A DNA stretch of 30,403 bases from Zhenpiania hominis (GTDB taxonomy: Bacteria; Bacillota; Clostridia; Peptostreptococcales; Anaerovoracaceae), in contig NZ_JACRYT010000028.1 of assembly GCF_014333425.1 (NCBI RefSeq), positions 1 through 30,403 of the forward strand. Reading direction: 5' to 3'. The notes under the pieces were generated by a model. It worked only from the letters and a program-made list of their open reading frames with translations, did no database searches and had not been told where the DNA came from. A program made the position numbers and the translations under genes. Below, one piece after another: positions 23,864-30,403 of this stretch (its first letter is position 1; each line of letters opens with the position of its first letter).

Positions 23864-23962
23864 ATGAAGATGAAAAATGTGTTGTTTGGAACAGCCGCGG
23901 TAGTCGTGATTGCGCTCGGATTTTGCGGGGCTGCTGTGAAAAACAAAGTTTCACAGAAATAA
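23864..23962 (+). CDS. Possible 32-residue single-helix membrane peptide
   Basis: A short frame begins at ATG 23864 with AAAGGA eight to nine bases upstream and ends at TAA 23962. It encodes two N-terminal lysines, a hydrophobic core (LFGTAAVVVIALGFCGAAV) and a basic tail (KNKVSQK). That is typical of a small membrane protein or a toxin-like peptide; the Cys does not fit a standard lipobox. A TATAAT at 23815-23820 with a poor -35 (TGGATT, 17-base spacer) could drive it. Its use is unproven: no homologue is recognised, and short hydrophobic frames do arise by chance. Confidence 0.45.
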   Translation: MKMKNVLFGTAAVVVIALGFCGAAVKNKVSQK

Positions 23963-24050
23963 GAATGTCAGATAGATAAAAGTGTGTGTTGTAAAAAATA
24001 AAGTGAATTAGGGGATTGGGATAGATGGAATTTCAGGGGAATTCCAAGGG

Positions 24051-24102
24051 AAAAAGGCTGTCATAATTAACCGGGAGAAAAGGTTAATGTGACAGCCTTT
24101 TT
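24051..24102. terminator. Strong bidirectional terminator
   Basis: AAAAAGGCTGTCA (24051-24063) and TGACAGCCTTTTT (24090-24102) are perfect complements. AATTAACC/GGTTAA extend the stem with a small bulge, and the loop is A/G-rich. There is a T-run on each strand, so it can end both the rightward ATPase/small-gene transcript and the leftward leuACD transcript. A smaller GGAATT/AATTCC hairpin precedes it (24028-24045). Confidence 0.85.
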
Positions 24103-24141
24103 ACAGTGAGGGCACGTTTTGCTTCCCCGTCCCAAACTGGA

Positions 24142-24276
24142 CTAATTTTTAAGATTTAGGATAAAAATTTCTCGTTTATGCGTCTTGAAAGCGAATAAGT
24201 TGCAGAGATTACCTTGCAGATCCAATTCTCGAGCCTTCCAGCCCACAAGTTTCGTACCAAATCCCTGCTTTTTAAT
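24142..24276 (-). other. Open frame without a start in the leuD 3' region; possible relic
   Basis: The 24103-24316 gap has no clear gene. On the minus strand a 44-codon open frame (24276 to the stop at 24144-24142) reads like real protein in places (KQGFGTKLVGWKARELDLQG, NLFAFKTHKREIFILNLKN) but has no ATG, GTG or TTG with a ribosome-binding site at its head and begins right after an in-frame stop. It may be the remains of a gene or of a dispersed repeat. I recognise no family. Confidence 0.25.
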
Positions 24277-24316
24277 TTATTTCGGACGGAAACAGGCAAA
24301 ACGCGCGGCGAACTGG

Positions 24317-24799
24317 TTATTTTTTTAAACTGTTCATCAGTCCGCCCTTTGCCATGATATCCTTGATGAAATCCGGAAACGGCAGCGCCTGATACGTCTC
24401 GTTTTTCGTGATATTGGTGATAACGCCGGTATTGAAGTCCACGCTTACTTCATCGCCGTCCTGAATCTTCTCGCTGGCTTCGGCGCACTCCAGAATCGGA
24501 AGGCCGATGTTGATGGCGTTGCGGTAAAAGATGCGGGCGAAGGTATTGGCGATGACGCAGCTGATTCCGCTGGCTTTGATGGCGATAGGAGCGTGTTCAC
24601 GGGAGGAGCCGCAGCCGAAGTTGTCGCCGGCAACCATGATGTCGCCTTCCTTCACTTTATTGACAAACTCTTTATCAATATCCTCCATGCAGTGGGATGC
24701 CAGTTCCTTGTGATCCTGTGTGTTCAGATGTCTGGCGGGAATAATTACGTCCGTGTCTACATTGTTTCCGTATTTATGTACTCTTCCTTTTGCGTCCAT
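24317..24799 (-). CDS. leuD: 3-isopropylmalate dehydratase small subunit
   Basis: LeuD is the swivel-domain subunit of isopropylmalate isomerase and pairs with LeuC. The 160-residue product is the short form found with homoaconitase-like Leu[58 protein letters not shown] and DFNTGVI. GGAGG lies before ATG 24799. The start is two bases after the leuC stop. Confidence 0.95.
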   Translation of the reverse strand: MDAKGRVHKYGNNVDTDVIIPARHLNTQDHKELASHCMEDIDKEFVNKVKEGDIMVAGDNFGCGSSREHAPIAIKASGISCVIANTFARIFYRNAINIGLPILECAEASEKIQDGDEVSVDFNTGVITNITKNETYQALPFPDFIKDIMAKGGLMNSLKK

Positions 24800-24801
24800 A
24801 T

Positions 24802-26064
24802 TTATCTGCCTCCTTTCGGTCCGCTGATTTTTCCGGCAATGGCGGAAGCCGCGGCAACCGCGGGGCTTGCCAGATATACCTCACTGTCTACATGGCCCAT
24901 TCTGCCGACGAAGTTCCGGTTTGTGGTAGCGACACAGCGTTCACCTGCCGCCAGAATTCCCATATGTCCGCCCAGGCACGGTCCGCAGGTCGGAGTGGAA
25001 ACAACACAACCCGCGTCGATGAAGATGTCCAGATAGCCGAGCTTTATACAATCCTTATAGATCTCCTGCGTGGCGGGAATGATGATTCCGCGCACGTCCG
25101 GATGGATATGGCGGCCTTTCAGAATTTCCGCGGCGATTCTCATATCGCTGAGCCGTCCGTTGGTGCAGGAGCCGATAACAACCTGCTGAATCGGAATATC
25201 TCCCACTTCATCGATGGTTTTCGTGTTTTCCGGCAGGTGCGGGAAGGAAACCGTCGGCTTCAAGGCGGACAGGTCGATGGTGTAGACTTCATCATAAACC
25301 GCGTCCGCGTCGGCTTCATATTTCTTCCACGGGCGGTTTACACGCCCCTTCATATACTCTTCTGTAATTTCATCTACCGGGAAAATTCCGTTTTTCGCGC
25401 CGGCTTCGATGGCCATATTTGTAATGCACAGGCGGTCGTCCATGGAAAGGCTTTTCACCCCTTCTCCGGTAAATTCCATAGACTTGTAAAGTGCGCCGTC
25501 CACGCCGATCATCCCGATAATGTGCAGAATCACGTCTTTTCCGCTTACATTTTCCGGAAGGCTTCCCTTCAGTTCAAACTTGAGGGCGGAAGGGATTTTA
25601 AACCACGCCTGGCCGGTGGCCATGCCGGCGGCCAGATCGGTGCTGCCAACTCCGGTGGAAAATGCTCCCAGAGCGCCATAAGTGCAGGTGTGAGAGTCAG
25701 CTCCGATAATGGCGTCTCCGGCGGCCACAAGGCCCTTTTCCGGAAGCAGCGCGTGCTCGATACCCATGTTGCCGACATCATAAAAGTTATCCAGATCAAA
25801 GCGTTTCGCGAAGGTGCGGCACTGCTTGCACTGCTCCGCGGACTTAATATCCTTGTTTGGCGTAAAATGATCCATTACAAGGGAAACCTTGCTTTTGTCA
25901 AACACATGATCGAATTCCGCCTTTTCGAATTCGTTGATGGCAACCGGACCGGTGATATCGTTTGCCAGAACCATATCCAGATTTGCCCGGATCAGTTGAC
26001 CGACTTCCACATGATCCACGCCGGCGTGCGCGGCAAGGATTTTCTGCGTCATTGTCATACCCAT
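24802..26064 (-). CDS. leuC: 3-isopropylmalate dehydratase large subunit
   Basis: LeuC carries the [4Fe-4S] cluster that isomerises 2- to 3-isopropylmalate via dehydration. The 420-residue protein has the aconitase-family motifs [28 protein letters not shown], the first cluster Cys in [13 protein letters not shown], and the other two in [13 protein letters not shown]. Its length and the pairing with a 160-residue LeuD place it in the homoaconitase-like branch. AGGAGG lies ten bases before ATG 26064; in-frame ATGs follow at codons 3 and 5, so the exact start may vary by a few residues. Confidence 0.95.
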   Translation of the reverse strand: MGMTMTQKILAAHAGVDHVEVGQLIRANLDMVLANDITGPVAINEFEKAEFDHVFDKSKVSLVMDHFTPNKDIKSAEQCKQCRTFAKRFDLDNFYDVGNMGIEHALLPEKGLVAAGDAIIGADSHTCTYGALGAFSTGVGSTDLAAGMATGQAWFKIPSALKFELKGSLPENVSGKDVILHIIGMIGVDGALYKSMEFTGEGVKSLSMDDRLCITNMAIEAGAKNGIFPVDEITEEYMKGRVNRPWKKYEADADAVYDEVYTIDLSALKPTVSFPHLPENTKTIDEVGDIPIQQVVIGSCTNGRLSDMRIAAEILKGRHIHPDVRGIIIPATQEIYKDCIKLGYLDIFIDAGCVVSTPTCGPCLGGHMGILAAGERCVATTNRNFVGRMGHVDSEVYLASPAVAAASAIAGKISGPKGGR

Positions 26065-26089
26065 AATTTTAATTCCTCCTTTTGTGGCT

Positions 26090-27790
26090 TTATTTCACAA
26101 ATTTGTGCATGCGGTTTTCTCTGTTAAGGGCGCTTACCAGCGCGTTTACGGAAGCGAGGATGATATCGTCATGTGTCCCCACGCCCCAGTACTGCACGCC
26201 TTCGCTGTCCTCGATGCAGATATAGGCCGCGGCTTTGGAACTGGAACTTGTTTCCAGCGCGTGCTCCGTATATGAGATGAGGGTGTAGTCGAAGTGGTAC
26301 GGCGTCTTTTTCAACGCGTTGTTAATGGCGTTGAGCCGTCCGTTCCCTTCCGCGGTGACCTCAAAAATATCACCTCCGATATCGACTCGCATATCTACAA
26401 TCATACCATCATCGGACTTGTAAGTCGAAACCTTTTTAAAAGTAGCGTCCGTGATGTCAATCGGATCAAAATAGTTGATATATTCTTTGCTGAAGGCATC
26501 GAAGATTTCCTGGGAAGACAGTTCTTTATGCGCCTTGTCGGAAATACCCTTCATCATATAACCCACTTCCTCGCGCATCGGCTTTGGAAGATCGAAGCCG
26601 TAGTCCCGCTCCAGAATGTACGCGATGCCGCCTTTGCCGGACTGGCTGTTGATGCGGATGACATCTCCCTCGTAGACCCGTCCGACGTCCTTCGGATCGA
26701 TTGGCAGGTAAGGGACCGTCCACTGATGAAGCTCCTTGCTCTTTCTCCACTTCATTCCCTTGGCGATCGCGTCCTGATGAGAACCGGAGAACGCAGCGAA
26801 TACCAGCTGCCCGCCGTAAGGCTGGCGAGGATGTACCTTGAGATCCGTAAACCGTTCGTACATTTCCACCACTTCCGGCATATTGGAAAAGTCGAGCTGC
26901 GGATCAACACCATGGGAGAACAGATTCATAGCCAATGTAACGATATCCACATTTCCGGTACGTTCGCCGTTTCCGAAGAGCGTTCCTTCGATTCGGTCTC
27001 CGCCTGCCAGGATTCCCAGTTCCGCGTCCGCGACGCCGGTGCCCCGGTCATTGTGCGGATGGAGGGAAATAATCACATTTTCCCGATTGTGCAGATGCTT
27101 GCTCATGTACTCGATCTGGCTGGCGTAAATGTGGGGCATGGACATGGAAACCGTTGCCGGGAGGTTGATAATAACCTTCTGCTGCGGAGTCGGTTCCCAG
27201 ATGTCGATGACCGCGTTGCAGATATCGCGGGCGAATTCCATTTCCGTTCCCGTAAAGCTTTCCGGGGAATATTCAAAATTAAATTCCGTATCCGGATATT
27301 TCGCCGCGTATTTTTTGATCAGCTTCGCGCCGCTTGTCGCGATCTCCGTGATTTCTTCTTTGCTGGCTTTGAAAACCTGTTCGCGCTGGGCGACGGAAGT
27401 GGAGTTGTACAGATGCACAACGGCTTTCTTTACGCCTTCCAAGGCCTCAAAGGTCTTTTTGATAATGTGCCGTCTGGACTGCGTCAGCACCTGAACCGTG
27501 ACATCATCCGGAATCAGGTTATCATCGATCAGTCGACGCAGGAATTCATATTCGGTTTCCGAAGCAGCCGGAAATCCCACTTCAATTTCCTTAAAACCCA
27601 GCTTGACAAGGAACTGGAAAAACTCCAGCTTTTCTTCGAGGGACATGGGCACGATGAGAGCCTGGTTTCCGTCTCTCAAGTCAACGCTGCACCACATGGG
27701 TGCCTTTTCAATATGATCCTTTTTTACCCAGTCCAGGCACTCCTCGGGAGGAGGGAAATAACCCGGTTTATACTTGTCATAGTTTTTCAT
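26090..27790 (-). CDS. leuA: 2-isopropylmalate synthase (long form)
   Basis: LeuA condenses acetyl-CoA with 2-oxoisovalerate, the committed step to leucine. The 566-residue length and N-terminal [20 protein letters not shown] mark the long LeuA2-type enzyme rather than the 510-residue form. The catalytic barrel has [11 protein letters not shown] (metal Asp and Arg), [32 protein letters not shown] (metal His pair) and [12 protein letters not shown]. Residues after about 430 form the linker and the C-terminal domain that binds leucine for feedback inhibition ([24 protein letters not shown]-like [11 protein letters not shown]). ATG 27790 follows a moderate GGAAT site. It is the first gene of leuACD and lies just behind the T-box leader. 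Confidence 0.95.
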   Translation of the reverse strand: MKNYDKYKPGYFPPPEECLDWVKKDHIEKAPMWCSVDLRDGNQALIVPMSLEEKLEFFQFLVKLGFKEIEVGFPAASETEYEFLRRLIDDNLIPDDVTVQVLTQSRRHIIKKTFEALEGVKKAVVHLYNSTSVAQREQVFKASKEEITEIATSGAKLIKKYAAKYPDTEFNFEYSPESFTGTEMEFARDICNAVIDIWEPTPQQKVIINLPATVSMSMPHIYASQIEYMSKHLHNRENVIISLHPHNDRGTGVADAELGILAGGDRIEGTLFGNGERTGNVDIVTLAMNLFSHGVDPQLDFSNMPEVVEMYERFTDLKVHPRQPYGGQLVFAAFSGSHQDAIAKGMKWRKSKELHQWTVPYLPIDPKDVGRVYEGDVIRINSQSGKGGIAYILERDYGFDLPKPMREEVGYMMKGISDKAHKELSSQEIFDAFSKEYINYFDPIDITDATFKKVSTYKSDDGMIVDMRVDIGGDIFEVTAEGNGRLNAINNALKKTPYHFDYTLISYTEHALETSSSSKAAAYICIEDSEGVQYWGVGTHDDIILASVNALVSALNRENRMHKFVK

Positions 27791-27819
27791 TTCCAGTTTG
27801 ATTCCTTTCTTTACCCTAA

Positions 27820-28060
27820 TAAAAATACCTTCGCCTTTTATACAGATTCCTGCACAAGAGACGAAGGTTCACATTCAAACTTCCGCGGTACCACTCTTAT
27901 TGGTCTTAAGGCTATCACCAAGACCCGCTCATAAGATTCTGCTCCGGGGTGAGACACCAGCCTCTGAATCTGCGGCGCTTCCACCATCCGGCCGCTCTCT
28001 GTGAGATCCCTGCGTGCTGATTTATTCCCTTCAACGCAGCAATATGAAATTTCAAAAGTT
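27820..28060 (-). ncRNA. Leucine-specific T-box leader upstream of leuA
   Basis: On the minus strand the core T-box sequence AAGAGTGGTACCGCGGAA lies at 27898-27881. Its TGGT can pair with the ACCA end of an uncharged tRNA. Upstream is Stem I with GATGGTGGAAGC, and the specifier region GTGTCTCACCCCGGAGC, in which CTC (27953-27951) is the likely Leu codon. Downstream, ACCTTCG (27868-27862) and CGAAGGT (27833-27827) form the terminator stem, followed by ATTTTTATT. Uncharged tRNA-Leu(GAG) should stabilise the antiterminator and switch on leuACD. Confidence 0.93.
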
Positions 28061-28067
28061 ATTTCTT

Positions 28068-28097
28068 AGTATAAAGGTTAAGAGGCTTGTTTGTCAA
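28068..28097 (-). promoter_or_regulatory. Promoter of the leuACD T-box transcript
   Basis: TTGACA (28097-28092), an 18-base spacer and TATACT (28073-28068) place the start of transcription near 28061. Confidence 0.75.
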
Positions 28098-28165
28098 CAG
28101 GTTTTTTGTATCTGTCAAATTCATTATCCGCGCTTCCAGGGGTGCCGCCTGGGGCGCCTGTGAAC

Positions 28166-29530
28166 TTATGAGATGGCAGAAAGCTGTTCTCCTTTGCGCT
28201 TCTGTTGTTTCCCGAGATGAACAAACATGATCAGGCATAAAATGATCTGTACAAAGGAAGACGCCGGTGTAGCCAGACCGATATGAAACAGTGTGGTGCC
28301 TGCCAGCTGGCTCATAAGATAAGCGAACGGAATCCGGACGCCAAAAGCTCCGACAATCCCCTGAATCATAACGAAGAACGTCTTTCCACAGCCGTTGTAG
28401 TATCCGGTAAAACAGAAAAGCAGGGAAACCAGGAGACAGTCAATGGCGTAGGCGCGCAGATAGGTGTGGGCAGCCGCGATAACCTGCGGATCTTTCGAAA
28501 AGATAGCAGCCAGCAGATTTCCAAAGAAAAAGGCGAGGGCGGCCATGACAATTCCTACCGCGACAGAGGTGGCGATTCCGCAGCCCAGCGCGCTTTTCGC
28601 GCGGTCTTGTCTTCCCGCGCCGATATTCTGCGCCACAAAGGCGGACATGGACTGCATGTAGGCGGACGGCACCAGCATGAGGAACGTACACACCTTTTCG
28701 GCTACTCCTACACCGGCGGAAGGGATGACACCCATGGTATTTACAATCGTCTGGATAATCAGAAAGGACATGCCGACCAGCAGTTCCTGAAGCGCCACAG
28801 GTGAGCCGAGCTTCAGTTCGGTGCGAATAATGGACCCGTTGAAGCGTATGTAGGATCTGGAAAAGCGGAAAGGCAGAGCGCGTTTTCGAATGATCAGCAG
28901 AGAAACCAGGACGCTTACTGCCTGGGACATGGCGGTCGCCAGCGCGGCTCCGGCGGTACCCATATGAAAGACCGCCACAAAAAGCAGATCTCCGAGAATA
29001 TTCAGCACGCAAGCAATCGCTACGGTAAGAAGCGGCATTTTAGAATCGCCGATTCCCCGGAAAATCGCCCCCAGAACATTGTAGGCTACGATAAAGATAG
29101 ACCCGGCGCCGCATATGCGGATGTAGATGCTGGTTTCATCAAAGGCCTCTCTGGGAGCGTGGAGAAGCTCCGCGATTATGCCGGAACCGAAGACGAGGAC
29201 GATTGTCAGAATAACGGCAAATACCGCAAAGAGACAAATACCCGTTCCGACGGCGCGGCCCGCTTCCTCCGGCTTTCGCGCGCCGATTCTCTGGCCCACC
29301 AGAATTGTAATTCCCATGGAGAGGCCGGTGATAATCATGGTTACGGTCTGCATCAACATGCTGCCGCTGCTTACACCGGAGACGTCCTCTGTATGGGCGA
29401 ACTGTCCTACCACCAGCAGATCGACGCCGCCGTACAGGGCCTGAAGAAACAGCGCCAGAAATACGGGCAGCGCGAAACGGATCAGGGAGCCGAGAATTTT
29501 ACCTTCTGTAAGACTATGTGATTGTTCCAT
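28166..29530 (-). CDS. MATE-family multidrug efflux transporter
   Basis: The 454-residue protein has twelve predicted membrane helices in two MatE halves, exporting cationic compounds in exchange for Na+ or H+. Family features include LTEGKILGSLIRFALPVFLA at the N-terminus, ALYGGVDLLVVGQF, GLSMGITILVGQRIGA, GAIFRGIGDSKMPLLT in the first half and QNIGAGRQDRAKSAL, FTGYYNGCGKTFFVM in the second. The C-terminal KQQKRKGEQ is cytoplasmic. The substrate is unknown. GGAGGG before ATG 29530 lies in the end of the MarR gene, whose stop is one base from this start, so a two-gene operon under MarR control is likely. No convincing terminator is visible in 28098-28165. Confidence 0.92.
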   Translation of the reverse strand: MEQSHSLTEGKILGSLIRFALPVFLALFLQALYGGVDLLVVGQFAHTEDVSGVSSGSMLMQTVTMIITGLSMGITILVGQRIGARKPEEAGRAVGTGICLFAVFAVILTIVLVFGSGIIAELLHAPREAFDETSIYIRICGAGSIFIVAYNVLGAIFRGIGDSKMPLLTVAIACVLNILGDLLFVAVFHMGTAGAALATAMSQAVSVLVSLLIIRKRALPFRFSRSYIRFNGSIIRTELKLGSPVALQELLVGMSFLIIQTIVNTMGVIPSAGVGVAEKVCTFLMLVPSAYMQSMSAFVAQNIGAGRQDRAKSALGCGIATSVAVGIVMAALAFFFGNLLAAIFSKDPQVIAAAHTYLRAYAIDCLLVSLLFCFTGYYNGCGKTFFVMIQGIVGAFGVRIPFAYLMSQLAGTTLFHIGLATPASSFVQIILCLIMFVHLGKQQKRKGEQLSAIS

Positions 29531-29531
29531 G

Positions 29532-30020
29532 TTATTTTTTCCCTCCTGTTTCTGATTCGGATAATTGAGCGGATTGAATTTCCGTCAGTTCCTTGCGCAG
29601 CTGATCAATGTATTTTTGATAGAACTGAAGGAACCGGGAGCGTTCGGCTTCGGACAAATGGGACAGCGCCCGTTCTTCTGCCGCGATTACCTGATCGGCG
29701 GTGCGTTCCGCCAGAAGCCGCCCCTGCTTTGTAAGAGCCAGTTCTTTGTTCTTTCGGTTGCCTTCTTTGTAACGCAGCGTCAGCACTCCTTCTTCTTCCA
29801 GCTTTTTTATCGCGGAATGGATCGTCTGTCTGGGCAGAAATAAACTCTCACAGATGTCGCTTTGTGTGAGAGCTTGTTCTTCTTCGCGGATGGTGTACAA
29901 AATCCACAGCGCACAGTCGGACAAACCAAAGTGGCGCGCAATTTCATGATAAAGTTCGTCATTTTCCTTGAACAGGCGATTGTATGTTCTCAGACATGCC
30001 TGTGTAGTTAAAGTATTCAT
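29532..30020 (-). CDS. MarR-family transcriptional regulator
   Basis: The 162-residue regulator has the MarR winged helix: SDCALWILYTIREEE, LTQSDICESLFLPRQTIHSA (helix-turn-helix, about 55-74), IKKLEEEGVLTLRYKEGNRKN (wing) and ALTKQGRLLAERT, followed by a dimer helix. It probably represses its own operon with the MATE pump and is released by a drug or metabolite. ATG 30020 lies 11 bases from AAAGGAGG; in-frame codons further up would place the start in the promoter. The promoter and a perfect inverted repeat lie directly upstream. Confidence 0.92.
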   Translation of the reverse strand: MNTLTTQACLRTYNRLFKENDELYHEIARHFGLSDCALWILYTIREEEQALTQSDICESLFLPRQTIHSAIKKLEEEGVLTLRYKEGNRKNKELALTKQGRLLAERTADQVIAAEERALSHLSEAERSRFLQFYQKYIDQLRKELTEIQSAQLSESETGGKK

Positions 30021-30033
30021 GAGCGTGAGACCT

Positions 30034-30059
30034 CCTTTTGTCTGTAATCGGACAAAAGG
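30034..30059. promoter_or_regulatory. Probable MarR operator (inverted repeat)
   Basis: CCTTTTGTC (30034-30042) and GACAAAAGG (30051-30059) are perfect inverted copies with an 8-base spacer (centres 17 bases apart). The repeat lies between the -10 box and the MarR start and includes the ribosome-binding site. A bound MarR dimer would block transcription of the operon, so it is probably the autoregulatory site. Confidence 0.75.
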
Positions 30060-30060
30060 G

Positions 30061-30089
30061 ATTATAAACAAAATCCAGAGATCTGTCAA
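30061..30089 (-). promoter_or_regulatory. Perfect consensus promoter of the MarR-MATE operon
   Basis: TTGACA (30089-30084), a 17-base spacer and TATAAT (30066-30061) match the consensus fully. Such a strong promoter fits tight repression by a protein bound to the adjacent inverted repeat. Confidence 0.85.
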
Positions 30090-30160
30090 ATTGTTTTACG
30101 AGAAGGGCGGTGTCAAGTTGTTGTGGAGTTTTTGGTTGACAGATCCAAAATGATTATCAT

Positions 30161-30403
30161 CTAGCTTAGCGGTATGCCTCTGTTCATGCTAAGGCTTCTG
30201 ATCAGTGTCTGGGTTCCGCTGCTTCCATCGAAAACAGGCTCTCTCCTCTCAAATATGCTGAAATCAATCGCTCCCTCGCAGGCCTCCTCTATGATCCGTT
30301 CTGCATATTCACCATAGCTGCCTTTTCCTCTGTCTTTGTCCTTGAAATCCCTCGCTTCTATCTTTCCTCGGTTCTTTATGTATATCCTCTGCTTCGTCAG
30401 TTT
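30161..30403 (-). CDS. 3' end of an unidentified leftward gene (partial)
   Basis: The minus strand is open for 80 codons from the window edge to TAG at 30163-30161. The fragment is basic at first (KNRGKIEARDFKDKDRGKG), then has YGEYAERIIEEACEGAIDF, and ends FDGSSGTQTLIRSLSMNRG and a short tail. Composition and residue pattern look like true coding sequence. I do not recognise the family; a mobile-element protein is possible but unsupported. It runs toward the MarR promoter with about 70 bases between and no clear terminator. Confidence 0.5.
   Translation of the reverse strand, partial: KLTKQRIYIKNRGKIEARDFKDKDRGKGSYGEYAERIIEEACEGAIDFSIFERREPVFDGSSGTQTLIRSLSMNRGIPLS

Noticed and set aside
22090..24316. 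Insertion sequence or transposon carrying the ATPase
   Set aside because: No terminal inverted repeats, target duplications or transposase are visible. The 33-bp repeats lie on one side only.
24790..26127. A 445-codon open frame on the plus strand opposite leuC
   Set aside because: It is the antisense shadow of leuC, whose family motifs and cluster cysteines are unambiguous. It has no ribosome-binding site and no recognisable domain.
26294..27934. A 546-codon open frame on the plus strand opposite leuA and part of the T-box
   Set aside because: It runs antisense through leuA and into the T-box leader. It contains no known motifs, and its codon pattern follows from the real gene.
28098..28165. 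Terminator for the MATE gene
   Set aside because: CCAGG/CCTGG can form a 5-bp stem, but no T-run follows and the loop alternatives are equally weak.

Overview
The window looks like part of a chromosome from a Gram-positive anaerobe of the Clostridia (Bacillota). The signs are strong AGGAGG-type ribosome-binding sites, consensus sigma-A promoters, a T-box leader, a guanidine-I riboswitch, a DAHP synthase with an N-terminal ferredoxin-like domain, and the long form of LeuA. I cannot name a species. I saw no rRNA, tRNA, CRISPR array or intact insertion sequence.

Left part (1-5.5 kb). A rightward group carries tadA (tRNA adenosine deaminase), a secreted or membrane Ig-like protein with a lysine-rich tail, ispE (isoprenoid synthesis) and a GntR/FCD regulator. 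It converges on a leftward ridA at a bidirectional terminator. Next is a broken glutamate dehydrogenase gene that still has a perfect consensus promoter, followed by a rightward aroK.

Aromatic amino-acid operon (5.5-13.2 kb, leftward): aroF-tyrA-aroB-aroA-aroC-pheA-aroE. The genes overlap or nearly touch. With aroK, which converges on aroE, they supply every step from PEP and erythrose-4-phosphate to chorismate except 3-dehydroquinate dehydratase, plus the branch enzymes toward Phe and Tyr. The 5' leader encodes an unlisted 31-residue peptide with nine Phe and three Tyr codons. A 12-bp hairpin and a U-run follow it before aroF. This is the layout of ribosome-mediated transcription attenuation, and it is the most interesting element here. 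The C-terminus of aroE also looks like a decayed shikimate-kinase domain.

Middle (13.2-20.9 kb). A nitroreductase and a Qnr-like pentapeptide-repeat protein are divergent. A guanidine-I (ykkC) riboswitch controls a paired SMR exporter. Then come a membrane-anchored alpha/beta hydrolase, a YjbQ-ElaA pair, a leftward AEC-EamA transporter pair (the EamA start is disturbed at an A8 run), and an EAL-HD fusion protein likely to act on cyclic di-GMP.

Leucine region (21-28.1 kb). leuA-leuC-leuD sit behind a leucine (CUC) T-box leader. leuB lies apart with its own promoter. Between them are a rightward DUF4143-type ATPase whose promoter carries 33-bp-spaced repeats, a possible 32-residue membrane peptide and a bidirectional terminator.

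Right end (28.1-30.4 kb). A MarR regulator and MATE efflux pump form an operon with a perfect promoter and an inverted-repeat operator. The last 243 bases hold the 3' end of an unidentified leftward gene.
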